From: Chamaesiphon sp041738715
GTDB taxonomy: Bacteria > Cyanobacteriota > Cyanobacteriia > Cyanobacteriales > Chamaesiphonaceae
Direction of reading: 5' to 3'
DNA: 64,000 bases
Assembly: GCA_041738715.1 (NCBI GenBank)
Contig: JBGSPI010000077.1
Location: 31,918-95,917 of the forward strand
In this document: one piece after another, positions 53,761 to 62,968 of the stretch
How positions within the stretch are numbered: position 1 is the stretch's first letter
Layout of the letters: each line of letters starts with the position of its first letter
Program-made: the position numbers and the translations under genes
Notes under the pieces: generated by a model
Told to the model about the DNA's origin: nothing
Seen by the model: the letters and a program-made list of their open reading frames with translations, nothing else
The model's database searches: none

Positions 53761-54117
53761 TCACCCCGTGTAACAAAGTTCCTTAGCATCTTCATATCCA
53801 AAACCTCTTTTTTTAAACCATTCCCTAAATTCCAGATAGGATGGATGAACTCTAATTACTTTTCCATCATTAAAATTGATGATATAACAGCAAATTGCGT
53901 TAAGTAGCTCACTTCCATAACCTTTGTTCTCGTCTTTTTTATCTATCGTACTAAATTCTTCTATTCGCCAACAAGTTTGTTTTTCACGGACGAAAGAACG
54001 TGTAACTATTGTTCCATCACCATCTAAAAGTTCAAATTTATAATATTTGCCATTTAGAGGAAGATTAATTAGCTCATTTTCACTTCCATCTAATTCAGTA
54101 ATTTTAACTTCACTCAT
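53761..54117 (-). CDS. Putative GNAT-like acetyltransferase
   Basis: A 118-residue protein. 'NKGYGSELLNAICCYI' (about 73-88) resembles the acetyl-CoA-binding motif A and 'FREWFKKRGFGYED' resembles the C-terminal GNAT motif. It is shorter than most GNAT enzymes, but the start ATG is clear. Substrate unknown. Confidence 0.6.
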   Translation of the reverse strand: MSEVKITELDGSENELINLPLNGKYYKFELLDGDGTIVTRSFVREKQTCWRIEEFSTIDKKDENKGYGSELLNAICCYIINFNDGKVIRVHPSYLEFREWFKKRGFGYEDAKELCYTG

Positions 54118-54240
54118 TTTTTTAACCGTGTTGAGGCTTTAGTACTAGGGGATTATGAAAGCAAGCCTTACTGTGGCTATTATTATCAATAATTATTCAA
54201 CTAACTTGATAGTGATCGAATAATTTTACCAGAATAATAA

Positions 54241-55035
54241 TTAATTTTTCAACATCTGCATTGCTTCTATTGTTTGATTGTAGTTGTCTGTCTGGCCCTG
54301 TTGATAGAATAACTTCGATGCTTGAGTAAGATCGTTAGTGGCTCCTCTCGTATCCCCTAAGCTATATTTAGCATTACTTCTATTATAGTAGTATGCTCCA
54401 TTTTGAGGATCGAGCGTGATAGCCCGATCGAGGTCGAAAATTGCCCCTGATAAATCCCCTGCGAAAGATTTAATAATACCTCGATTACCATAGGCGTAAC
54501 TATAGTCAGGCTTTAAAGATATCGCCCGATCTAGATCGGAAATTGTACCTCGTAAGTCTTCTAAGCTACTTTTAACCAGGCTTCTACTATAGTACGCTTC
54601 AGCATAGTCAGGCTTTAAAGATATCGCCCGATCAAAGTCGTAAAGTGCTCCCTGATAATCTCTTAATTGACTTTTAGCTGCACCTCGATTAGTATAAATC
54701 TCTGCACATTTAGGATCGAGAAGTATAGCTTTATTAAAGTCTAAAAGTGCCGTTTTATTATCTCCTAGCCTGTATTTGGCAATACCTCTATTATCATAAG
54801 CTTCCACAAAGTTAGGATCGAGATCGATAGCCTGATTATAATAAGCAATAGCTCCTTGATTATCTCCTAGCTCATATTTATCGACACCCATATTAAAATA
54901 AGCAATAGCCTCCTTATTTTCTGATTTGCATTGATAAACATTTCGACCATCGCAAGCAATAGTCTTTTCAGTCCTCTTTGATTTAGAGTTAGCATTACTC
55001 TTGATTTTATTGAAAAAATTAGTAAGAAAGGTCAT
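54241..55035 (-). CDS. Tetratricopeptide repeat protein
   Basis: A 264-residue protein with about six consecutive 34-residue TPR units (about residues 45-250), such as 'AYYNQAIDLDPNFVEAYDNRG' and 'DFDRAISLKPDYAEAYYSRS'. A basic N-terminus with no signal peptide. It mediates protein contacts; the partner is unknown. In cyanobacteria such proteins often accompany Ser/Thr kinases, and a kinase fragment lies directly upstream. Confidence 0.88.
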   Translation of the reverse strand: MTFLTNFFNKIKSNANSKSKRTEKTIACDGRNVYQCKSENKEAIAYFNMGVDKYELGDNQGAIAYYNQAIDLDPNFVEAYDNRGIAKYRLGDNKTALLDFNKAILLDPKCAEIYTNRGAAKSQLRDYQGALYDFDRAISLKPDYAEAYYSRSLVKSSLEDLRGTISDLDRAISLKPDYSYAYGNRGIIKSFAGDLSGAIFDLDRAITLDPQNGAYYYNRSNAKYSLGDTRGATNDLTQASKLFYQQGQTDNYNQTIEAMQMLKN

Positions 55036-55140
55036 TTTCCTGGTGCAGCCATCATTCTAAAATACTAAGAGCTTTATCTATGTTTTCACAATTGCTAGGG
55101 CACTAGCTATATATAATCATTCCCACAATTCACTGTTAAA

Positions 55141-55596
55141 TTAGTAATATGGGAAGAAGTATTGTAATTCGCGGATCTTGGCTTGGTTAAAAGTACCTGC
55201 GGTGGCTAATTCTTGCTCCAAATCTTGCCCATCGATAAACTGTTGCACCAGATAGGGTTGACCCTCGACATCAAAATAGGCAAGGAGTTCGGGAATTTGG
55301 TCGTGTTTGCCCAATGCCTCTAAATGTTGTGCCTCCTCGTAGAACAGTTTGAGCGCAATCTGTCTGGTTTCGGGATGATTGTTGCTAAACGCAAACTGCT
55401 TGATGACACACAACGGCTTACGGGGTTGGTCTTCATCCACCGCTTTGAAGGTTTTACCAAATCCACCTTGTCCTAATAGCTTCAGAGCGCGATAGCGATC
55501 CTTGAGCAGGATCTTTGTCCCACAGGACATACAGAAATTGGTAGTAGGGCTATTTGTATCTGGAGCGGGACAGGTGGGGCTGATACAGTAGCTCAT
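55141..55596 (-). pseudogene. Truncated serine/threonine protein kinase (N-lobe only)
   Basis: From MSYCISPTCPAP: a short zinc-ribbon-like start ('CISPTC', 'FCMSCGTKI'), then kinase glycine loop 'LLGQGGFGKTFKAVD', 'CVIKQF' with the ATP-binding Lys, and 'YLVQQFIDGQDL'. It stops about 150 residues in, before the catalytic HRD and DFG motifs, so it cannot be an active kinase. MITE element 2 begins 70 bp upstream of the start. Confidence 0.85.
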
Positions 55597-55665
55597 AGCT
55601 GGGGCGGCTGAGGTGGGAATATTCGTACTTACAATTAGTATTCCCATTCCCCACCCACAAGTTGA

Positions 55666-55932
55666 AAATCCCCTCCAGGTCGGGGTGTTTCCCAACGGGC
55701 GGGGTGGGTAGATCTTCGCGACTCACTCACTAATTATCGATCGCCGTTACACTAAATCCATAGTTTGATTCTACTGGAAATGTCAGAGTTGGAAGACTCG
55801 ATCGATCTCAGCAGTTAGAATTAGAAAACTCGATCGAAAGTACTCCATCCAATTCCAACCATTCGGAGGGAGATAGTGTAAGCGGAGATCTACCCACCCC
55901 GCCCTTCGGGCACCCCTCCGAGGAGGGGATTT
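55666..55932. mobile_element. MITE-like element 2
   Basis: Left end AAATCCCCTCC...GGGGTGGGT (55666-55709) and right end ACCCACCCCGCCCTTCGGGC...GAGGGGATTT (55892-55932) are inverted copies. The interior shares ATGTCAGARTTRGAAGACTCG and GAAAGTACTCCATCCAAT with element 1, with an internal partial duplication of the GACTCGATCGA part. About 267 bp. Confidence 0.85.
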
Positions 55933-56011
55933 ACATGCGGAAGTTAATAGTTGAGGTAAAATAGAATGCCTCACTAAACGTCATTTTTTGGTGAGATTCA
56001 ACTAAAGACTA

Positions 56012-56095
56012 TGGGAAAATCGAACGCGAAGCGCGCCGAGGCGGTCGCTTTTGGCTGGTATGGCAGCAAATATAGTCACCTCGACTGGCTCTTAT
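56012..56095 (+). pseudogene. Relic of the adenine methylase gene start
   Basis: The upstream AAAGACT and first codons MGKS match 61013-61033. Then a 21-bp GC-rich insert (GCGAAGCGCGCCGAGGCGG) is followed by 'AFGWYGSKYSHLDWLL', matching residues 6-21 of the intact methylase. The frame ends after 'SDD'. It copies only about 80 bp of the gene. Confidence 0.9.
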
Positions 56096-56164
56096 CGGAC
56101 GATTGATTCACCCGTATTGGTATAATGGGAATACAGAAAGGACTAAACAAGCTTTAGATCTGAT

Positions 56165-56482
56165 ATGACCAACATTTCCTATCTCATTTCGATCCATCCA
56201 CCACAGAGTGAAAGCGATCGCGTCGAGCTATCGCAGCTATTAGAATACCTCGATCGATCGCCCTCCGAAGTCAATCACAGACTGCAAATAATAGTTAGAG
56301 CAATCTTGGCAGGAGAGTCAATTTCTGTAGTCAGCCAAGAGCGCAACTTATCGGGTAAATCCCTACAACCACAAGATAAAATCCGTGCTGAAAGTCTGCG
56401 AGAAATTATTGCAATGACAGAAGAGGAAGGCGGATATGAAGATGACTATATTCGATCGGTGATGGCGAGCATAGATGAATGA
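56165..56482 (+). CDS. Putative antitoxin of PIN module
   Basis: A 105-residue protein with 'LEYLDRSPSEVNHRLQIIVRAILAGESISVVSQE' (helical, excisionase-like) and an acidic tail. It overlaps the PIN toxin gene by 4 bp, typical of the antitoxin of the pair. No named family recognised. Confidence 0.7.
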   Translation: MTNISYLISIHPPQSESDRVELSQLLEYLDRSPSEVNHRLQIIVRAILAGESISVVSQERNLSGKSLQPQDKIRAESLREIIAMTEEEGGYEDDYIRSVMASIDE

Positions 56483-57051
56483 CTAAAAAAGCTTTGCTCG
56501 ATGCCTGCACTATATTTGGAATGCCAATTAAAGATACTTTGTTTACTGCTGCATTTCAAGGAGTTTTTCAACTTTATCTTTCTGATGAGATTTTAGATGA
56601 AGTCAGCCGCAACCGCATTAAGAAACAGTTATCTACTCCAGAAAGAGAAGACTACTTTCAACAACAAGTCAGAAAAGCGTTCTCTCAAAGCTTTATCGAC
56701 GCACCTTTAAATTTAATCGATTCCATGACCAACGATCCTAAAGATCGCCATGTGTTAGCTGCTGCTATTGTTGCTGGCGTAGATTATCTAGTCACATACA
56801 ATCTCAAAGACTTTCCAGTCAGATCTTATCAAGATTATAATCTTGCGGTGTTGCATCCAGATGATTTTTTGTTAGCTCTTTGCGACGATTGCGGCGATGA
56901 AGCATTAATAAATGTTCTAGAAGAGCAATCCCGTAATCTAAAGAAAACATCAATATCGTCATTGCAAATTCTTGATAAGTTAAGAATAAATAGATGCAAT
57001 AAATTTGCAGACAGGCTCTATAGAGCGATCTCCGATCACTACTCTCTCTAG
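56479..57051 (+). CDS. PIN domain toxin, long form
   Basis: A 190-residue PIN ribonuclease: 'LLDACTIFGMPIKD' (D8), 'LSDEILDEVSRNRIKK' (E near 39) and 'NDPKDRHVLAAAIVAGVDYLVTYNLKDF' (acidic cluster near 88-110). This is the family whose C-terminal part extends beyond the core. It overlaps the antitoxin start upstream (ATGA at 56479-56482). Intact. Confidence 0.85.
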   Translation: MTKKALLDACTIFGMPIKDTLFTAAFQGVFQLYLSDEILDEVSRNRIKKQLSTPEREDYFQQQVRKAFSQSFIDAPLNLIDSMTNDPKDRHVLAAAIVAGVDYLVTYNLKDFPVRSYQDYNLAVLHPDDFLLALCDDCGDEALINVLEEQSRNLKKTSISSLQILDKLRINRCNKFADRLYRAISDHYSL

Positions 57052-57163
57052 AATTTTGCATCACCTTGAATACTAGTATCGATGTCAAACTCTAGGCTCT
57101 CAATTAGCTTGTCTGCGAGGATTGCTCTAGAGGCACTAGGCAAGGATAAGATTTTTGCTGTCA
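57048..57163 (-). pseudogene. C-terminal relic of an addiction-module component
   Basis: The minus-strand sequence 'LSLPSASRAILADKLIESLEFD' resembles small antitoxins of the addiction-module-component type. The upstream part is replaced by the short interspersed repeat (57167-57197), so no proper start remains. Confidence 0.45.
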
Positions 57164-57166
57164 ATC

Positions 57167-57197
57167 GATTCTCCACGGAGAGGCTATCGCCAACGAG
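57167..57197. repeat. Short interspersed repeat, copy 3
   Basis: GATTCTCCACGGAGAGGCTATCGCCAACGAG; compare 12074-12104 and 47598-47626. Confidence 0.6.
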
Positions 57198-57305
57198 TGA
57201 TATCATACCTATTTTCCCAGGTGTTAACAGTGCCTCTATTCTAGCAAAATCGTCTGCTACTATAAACATTGTGTTAAAATAATATATTTGAATTGTACGG
57301 CAATT

Positions 57306-58191
57306 ATGGAACAGCAAAAATCTTATTTAGGTTATTGGTGGATTCCCAAAAATGACAGTTCCCCTAGTAGCGAAGATATGATTGCAGGATCGATATCGAT
57401 CAATGCAAATAATAGAGTTGAACTGCAAATATTAGGAAATTTTTCTCAAGATACAGATCCAGCGTCATTATTATTTAATAACTTATCACGCTCTGATAAC
57501 AATAATCCTACTTTTCCAGCAATACATGGGATAATCAAGGGTAATGATAAAAATTGCCTGACATTATTAAATTGCAAACAGACAGTTTTTAATTTTGGAG
57601 ATATAATTTCAACGAAGTATACAATAGATTTTGTTCTACTTCATCCTCAAAAATTTAGTTCGTCGGATGAATTGGTATTTCGTAAAATCAGCTTCAGCTA
57701 TAACCTATTGTTTGACTGGCTGGGGAGAACTGCAATCGGATATGATGATAACTCTAATATTCAAAAGTGTATACCTCCGTCGATAGATGCCAATATTAAC
57801 GGAGCTACCATATCAATATACAATAACGTTATCAATTCTCGTTCTCACAAAAATGTTAGCTATGAACAAACTGCATGGATAAAAATTGAGAATCCTAAAC
57901 CTTTATCAATAAATGAATGGTTTAACCGATTTATAACGCCGATTAGACACTTTTTGACTGTAGCAACAGATACTGAGAATAAATTAACGAAACTATCTCT
58001 CTATCCACTAAATTATGAAGAAAATGATATATAGTAAAATCCCTTACCAACTTATAGTTTCTGGCTTGTCATTTGATGAAGCTCCAAAATCCTTAACTTT
58101 ATTCAGTTCCAATACGATCTTTGGCTATGGAGATATTTTGGACTGTGGATATTCAGTTGAATCTATCTTGAATAAATGGTTTGCAATTTAA
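57306..58191 (+). pseudogene. ApeA-like anti-phage protein, N-terminal part, frameshifted and truncated
   Basis: From ATG 57306 the protein reads 'YLGYWWIPKND', 'AGSISINANNRVELQILGNF', 'FPAIHGIIKGNDKNCLTLLNC' and 'KISFSYNLLFDWLGRTAIG', the start of the ApeA N-terminal domain. The first frame stops at 58034. The +1 frame continues with 'YSKIPYQLIVSGLSFDEAP' to 'SVESILNKWFAI' and stop at 58191, which fits a continuation of the same domain. The C-terminal HEPN RNase domain is absent; an IS4-type fragment follows at once. ApeA proteins abort infection by RNA cleavage. This copy must be inactive. Confidence 0.78.
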
Positions 58192-58193
58192 TA

Positions 58194-58805
58194 ATGTCAG
58201 GCAATTTTTGGCTGCGTCATCCACGACAGGGGTGGCAAAGAGTGAGTCAATTTCCGGTGGCTATCGGTGCGGCAAAACTGATACACAACGTTCAAATTCA
58301 CAAGCATAACTCGCTTACCGATGTCCATCTAGCCATTGCTTGGGAGTCTACTTCTAATGAACACTGGTACATTATTAGTACTGAGACTACTACTCTCCAG
58401 ACTTTTCGGGAGTATGGCTTCCGCTTTACCATTGAAGCGAATTTTCTCGATGATAAATCCTCTGGATTTAATCTCGAAGACTCTAAACTCCGTTCCGCTC
58501 CAGCTCTATCTCGATTGTGCTTGGTGTTAGCAATGACTACTTTGTTCCTGACCGCTCAAGGTGTTGAAGTTGTCATTTCTGGTCAGCGTCGCTGCGTAGA
58601 TCCTCACTGGTTTCGTGGTGCTAGCTACCTGAAGATTGGTTGGATTTGGGTCAAACAAGCTCTGAATAAAGGCTGGAGTTTAATTTCTACCATCTCTTTT
58701 TTTACTAATATCGATCCCGAACCTGTCAAGGCTTCTCGTCTACAACATCAGCAAAGAACTTACCGAATTGAGTTTAAAGCTACCACTCAAGTTTGGGCTA
58801 ATTAG
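58194..58805 (+). pseudogene. IS4-type transposase, C-terminal fragment
   Basis: About 203 residues: 'WLRHPRQGWQRVSQFPVAIG', 'YIISTETTTLQTFREYGFRFTIEANF', 'FNLEDSKLRS' with the catalytic Glu, and a hydrophobic helix 'RLCLVLAMTTLFLTAQG'. The N-terminal half with the first catalytic Asp residues is missing, so it is a remnant of an IS4-family element inserted into the apeA-like gene. Confidence 0.78.
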
Positions 58806-58901
58806 ACTTTTGTCAGTCAATCAGCCTGGAATACTGATATCATTGAAAAACGTGCTAATGAATTAGCTGATATGGCAATTGAAATTTGGCCTATGCCCTG
58901 A
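58806..58901 (+). pseudogene. C-terminal relic of a GmrSD/DUF1524-like protein
   Basis: A 31-codon fragment reading 'SAWNTDIIEKRANELADMAI' followed by 'EIWPMP' and stop. This resembles the C-terminal end of DUF1524 proteins (GmrD, type IV restriction). The rest was lost on the IS side. Confidence 0.55.
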
Positions 58902-58950
58902 AGAAAGAGACTACTCTAACAAATTAGGGTTATCAGTGGGGTATTTATCA

Positions 58951-60048
58951 GTGACGATCGAACAAAACACACTTTCAATACCAGGACTATTCGGACTAAA
59001 CCACTCCAATCGAGACTTCAGCCAAAAAGAAGCATGGGGTAAAAATTGTTTTAATTCATCATTTCCAGCGGCTCTTTGTGCTTACTTATATCAATGCAAC
59101 CTAGATAATATTTACCTAAAACTCGATTCAAATTTACAAGTTATTCATTCAACGATCGATACATCCACCCTATATGGAATCGAGCCAACATCAGATAATT
59201 TATTTTACGCTTTTGAAAATCAATTCACGCCTTATCAGCAATATGTAATCGGCAACTTACCAGGAGTCGATTTAGTTACACAATCACGCGATCGAGGAAT
59301 CTGTCTACAATCGACCGAGATTAAATTAACAGCTTTACCAGATCATACCACTTGCGATCTTGCTGAAGATAATTATGGATGTGAAATTGTCATTAGACCT
59401 GATACGATCGTATACTTGGCTTGCAGTATCATCGATAGCTTTAAAGGTAAACTCGATCTACTCAAAAGTATCCTCGATCTTTATCCTCTTTCGATTAGTG
59501 AATGGACAGAGCCGAGTAGCATCATTCCTCATATTCCCACAATGATTGATGCTCTAGATGTGATCGCATTATCACTACTAGACTACCAGAAACCACTATT
59601 GATGCAGCCAGTTTGGAAAACATTAGGGAAATCACCTAAGTTAGCTGAAAATTGTTTAGATGTATTTATTTGGAGTGATTTAGCCTTTACTAGATTATTT
59701 GTCAATCTAGTGAAATCGGAGATCGATACCTATGGTAATTGTAGAAGTATTGCTAGGCATACGAGAACATCGATCTGGTTATTCAAAATGATTGATGACT
59801 TTAGTAAACACAGTACATTTAATCATCGGAAAATTATAGATTCCTTATCTTACAATACCAAAAATGATAAAGCTTTTGCAGTAAGTGGCAGAGTCACACA
59901 ACCATACATGAAATCTCCATCTTTAACGAAACCAAGAATTAGGCAATCTGAAATCAAAAATATTATTTTAGGCGGCGGACAAAATCTACTAAGCCCAGAA
60001 CGCAGATTCGATGCGATCGTGTATAACTCATCAGACTTATTTGATTAA
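58951..60048 (+). CDS. HindVP-family type II restriction endonuclease
   Basis: A 365-residue protein. 'SIPGLFGLNHSNRDFSQKEAWGKNCFNSSFPAALCAYL' is the conserved HindVP start and 'EDNYGCEIVIRPDTIVYLACSI' the central nuclease part. HindVP recognises GRCGYC; the specificity here is inferred only. I chose GTG 58951, where the family homology begins; the frame is open from TTG 58879. The paired cytosine methyltransferase follows after 11 bp. Confidence 0.85.
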   Translation: MTIEQNTLSIPGLFGLNHSNRDFSQKEAWGKNCFNSSFPAALCAYLYQCNLDNIYLKLDSNLQVIHSTIDTSTLYGIEPTSDNLFYAFENQFTPYQQYVIGNLPGVDLVTQSRDRGICLQSTEIKLTALPDHTTCDLAEDNYGCEIVIRPDTIVYLACSIIDSFKGKLDLLKSILDLYPLSISEWTEPSSIIPHIPTMIDALDVIALSLLDYQKPLLMQPVWKTLGKSPKLAENCLDVFIWSDLAFTRLFVNLVKSEIDTYGNCRSIARHTRTSIWLFKMIDDFSKHSTFNHRKIIDSLSYNTKNDKAFAVSGRVTQPYMKSPSLTKPRIRQSEIKNIILGGGQNLLSPERRFDAIVYNSSDLFD

Positions 60049-60059
60049 TAGAAATATAT

Positions 60060-61004
60060 ATGAGAACAGTAGACTTATTTGCTGGATGTGGTGGGTTCTC
60101 CCTGGGATTTCAACAGGCTGGATTCGATATTGTAGCAGCCTTCGATAATTGGCGACCTGCGATCGATATCTACAGAGATAACTTCAATCATCCAATTCTC
60201 AACCAAGATTTAGGAGATTCAGATGGCTATAGATCGATAGTTAATTTCGCCCCAGAATTAATTATAGGTGGCCCACCTTGTCAAGATTTTTCTAGTGCTG
60301 GCAAACGAAATGAAAGTGTTAGTAGAGCAAATTTAACTAGAGCTTTTGCTGACATAGTTTGTCTAGTTCAGCCAACTTGGTTTGTGATGGAGAATGTCAG
60401 TCTCATCACGAGAAGTCCCATATTAGTTACTGTATTAGAACAATTCAAAGAAAATGGATATGGATTAGCATCGACTATTCTAAATGCTAGTTACTGTGGA
60501 GTACCGCAATCTAGAAAACGATTTTTTCTCATTGGCAAGCTAGGCGGGATGAATGAGAAAATGGATGATATTTTACGCAAAAATCAGTCTGATAATCCGA
60601 TGACAATTTTTGATTATCTTGGCGATAGCTTAGAGATTGAATATTACTATAGACATCCCCGAAGTTATCAACGTAGAGGTATCTTCAGTATTCATGAGCC
60701 TAGTCCCACAGTTCGCGGTGTCAACCGACCAATTCCAAAAACATATCAAAAACATCCAGGTGATGCTTGCGATCTAAGTGAGCAATTACGACCATTAACT
60801 ACAATCGAACGTAGTTATCTCCAAACTTTTCCCAAGACGTTTAAATTTAAAGGTAGTAAATCAGATCTTGAACAAGCCATTGGTAATGCTGTTCCGGTAA
60901 ATTTAGCTAAATATGTTGCTAATTGTATCAAAGAAAGTATCGATTGTAATGCTCTACAAGAGAGGCTACAACAAGCGACTAATAAACAGTTACAACTATT
61001 TTAA
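60060..61004 (+). CDS. DNA cytosine-5 methyltransferase
   Basis: A 314-residue m5C methyltransferase protecting the cognate site of the HindVP-like enzyme. Motif I 'DLFAGCGGFSLGFQQAGF', catalytic 'GGPPCQDFS' (PC near 83), 'ENV' near 110, 'QSRKRFFLIG' and C-terminal 'IGNAVPVNLAKYV' are all present. Starts at ATG 60060. Intact. Confidence 0.93.
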   Translation: MRTVDLFAGCGGFSLGFQQAGFDIVAAFDNWRPAIDIYRDNFNHPILNQDLGDSDGYRSIVNFAPELIIGGPPCQDFSSAGKRNESVSRANLTRAFADIVCLVQPTWFVMENVSLITRSPILVTVLEQFKENGYGLASTILNASYCGVPQSRKRFFLIGKLGGMNEKMDDILRKNQSDNPMTIFDYLGDSLEIEYYYRHPRSYQRRGIFSIHEPSPTVRGVNRPIPKTYQKHPGDACDLSEQLRPLTTIERSYLQTFPKTFKFKGSKSDLEQAIGNAVPVNLAKYVANCIKESIDCNALQERLQQATNKQLQLF

Positions 61005-61021
61005 TTTATCTAGTAAAGACT

Positions 61022-61894
61022 ATGGGAAAATCGATCGCATTTGGCTGGTATGGCGGAAAATATAGCCACCTCGACTGGCTCTTACCCCTACTACCACCAT
61101 CACAACATTTTTGCGACGTATTTGGTGGCTCCGCTGCTGTAATCATCAATCGCCCTCCGTCTCCCGTTGAAACTTACAACGATATCCACAGCGAAGTCGT
61201 GAACTTTTTTCGCGTGCTCCGCGACCAAAAGGAGAGCTTGATTGAAGCCATCGGCTTAACACCATTCTCCCGTGAAGAACTAGCATTAGCTAGCCAACGC
61301 CAGACGGAAGGAATCACCGAACTAGAACGCGCTCGGCGTTTTTTCGTCTGTGCTAGACAAGTCCGAACCGGACTAGCTCAAACATCCAGCGCAGGACGTT
61401 GGGCGCATTGCCTCTTAACCAGTCGCGCTGGCATGTCAGGTGCTGTGTCTCGGTGGCTTGGTAGTATCGACGATTTATCACTCATCGCTCAAAGACTATT
61501 GCGCGTTCAAATCGAGAATGCACCCGCGATCGATGTCATCCGACGATATGATAGTGCCGATACGCTATTCTATTGCGACCCACCTTACCCCCACGGTGCG
61601 CGGGGTGATTCCAAAGCATACGCACATGAAATGACCGATACAGAGCATCGAGAACTCGCCGCAGTACTTAAGAATGTCCAAGGAAAAGTTGCTTTATCGA
61701 GTTACCGTTGCGATTTGATGGATGAATTATATAGTGACTGGTATATCGTGGAAGCTTCCGCAAAAATGTGTCATTCGGTCAAATCAGCACGGACTGAAGT
61801 ACTGTGGATGAACTACGAACCACCGAAGGAAATAGAATGGACACACCACCAGAAATCCTCGCAATCGCCCTCCAAAGAGCCAACACTGACGTAG
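61022..61894 (+). CDS. DNA adenine methylase (D12 class, Dam-like)
   Basis: A 290-residue m6A methyltransferase. Motif I is 'FGWYGGKYSHLDWLLPLLPP' (SAM loop, atypical WYGGK) and the catalytic motif is DPPY in 'LFYCDPPYPHGARGDS' near 190. It lies 17 bp after the m5C gene, and the probable endonuclease gene overlaps its 3' end by 58 bp. Target not readable from sequence. Its first 80 bp are repeated at 56012. Confidence 0.93.
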   Translation: MGKSIAFGWYGGKYSHLDWLLPLLPPSQHFCDVFGGSAAVIINRPPSPVETYNDIHSEVVNFFRVLRDQKESLIEAIGLTPFSREELALASQRQTEGITELERARRFFVCARQVRTGLAQTSSAGRWAHCLLTSRAGMSGAVSRWLGSIDDLSLIAQRLLRVQIENAPAIDVIRRYDSADTLFYCDPPYPHGARGDSKAYAHEMTDTEHRELAAVLKNVQGKVALSSYRCDLMDELYSDWYIVEASAKMCHSVKSARTEVLWMNYEPPKEIEWTHHQKSSQSPSKEPTLT

Positions 61895-62967
61895 GAAATT
61901 CGATCATCAAGAATGACGGCGTTCGCGATCGAATAGAATTGATTTGTCGAAATATTCGCAACAAGGCGTTATCTCGTTTGATTCTGTCCTGTTGTCTAGC
62001 AAAGATTCACAAACCACAAATAGATATTCGGAAACCATACACCGAAATTGATGGTACCGATACTTTTTCTGGTCGTACCTATGATGAAGCATATATCGGG
62101 CAATTTATCGCCGAACATCGTCTTCCCTGCAATACTACAACTGCATTCCTGACACCCGCACTTCGCAACCGTAGCGAACCACTCACACCAAATACTAACC
62201 TAGTTGGACGACCACCAGAACTTTATAAAGCGGCTCTACAATTACTCAATGATGTTTATACGGGAACAGTAAGTGCTGAAGATTTACTAGCTGAAAGCAT
62301 TCGTGTATTGCTGATTGTCAAGCATGAAAATCAACAGCGGATAGAAACACTTTTGGCAGGAGTAAAACCATTAGCTGGTGCAATTCCATTATCTTCGGAA
62401 AGTATTGTTTCTATCGTTCAAAGCCATCTAGTCGGTCGCAATTCTAGCAGATTACCAGTATTAATTGTGACGGCTGCATATAAAACAGCAAGCTTACAAT
62501 TAGGTGAACAGGCAAAAGTTCTTGCAAGTCATAACGCTGCGGATAAACAAACAGGTGCAATCGGTGATGTCGAAATAACCCTTGTCGATGAGGATCGAGT
62601 TTTAACTGGTTACGAAATGAAAATGCGCCCAGTCACACGAGAAGATGTCGATCTTGCCGTCCAAAAGATTTTAGATAAAGACATCGATAATTACATTTTT
62701 ATCACCACATCAGAAATTCCGCAAGAGGTGAATAATTACGCGAAAAGCCTGTACGAAAAAACAGGTGGTGTAGAAATAGCCGTGCTGGACTGCATCAGCT
62801 TTTTGCGTCATTTTCTACATTTATTTCATCGTTCCCGCACAAGATATATTGAGGAATATCAACAGCTTGTTTTGAATGAGCCGGATAGTGCCGTCAGTCA
62901 ACCTCTAAAAGAGTTATGGCTTTCCTTGAGAAGTGCAGCCGAAAGCGGCTTAGGAAATGGCGAATAG
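61837..62967 (+). CDS. Probable type II restriction endonuclease
   Basis: A 376-residue protein starting MDTPPEILAIALQRAN, with GAAGGA before the ATG. The order is helical N-terminus, 'LVGRPPELYKAALQLLNDVYTGTVSAEDLLAESIRVLL', then a nuclease-like core 'GAIGDVEITLVDEDRVLTGYEMKM', with D, E and ExK residues as in PD-(D/E)XK enzymes. It resembles proteins annotated as SacI-family endonucleases, but I am not sure. Overlap with the adenine methylase supports a restriction role. An earlier ATG 11 codons upstream is also possible. Confidence 0.7.
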   Translation: MDTPPEILAIALQRANTDVGNSIIKNDGVRDRIELICRNIRNKALSRLILSCCLAKIHKPQIDIRKPYTEIDGTDTFSGRTYDEAYIGQFIAEHRLPCNTTTAFLTPALRNRSEPLTPNTNLVGRPPELYKAALQLLNDVYTGTVSAEDLLAESIRVLLIVKHENQQRIETLLAGVKPLAGAIPLSSESIVSIVQSHLVGRNSSRLPVLIVTAAYKTASLQLGEQAKVLASHNAADKQTGAIGDVEITLVDEDRVLTGYEMKMRPVTREDVDLAVQKILDKDIDNYIFITTSEIPQEVNNYAKSLYEKTGGVEIAVLDCISFLRHFLHLFHRSRTRYIEEYQQLVLNEPDSAVSQPLKELWLSLRSAAESGLGNGE

Positions 62968-62968
62968 T

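Noticed and set aside
61804..61836. Upstream ATG for the last restriction gene
   Set aside because: It lies deep in the methylase frame without a ribosome site; the ATG at 61837 has GAAGGA in front.
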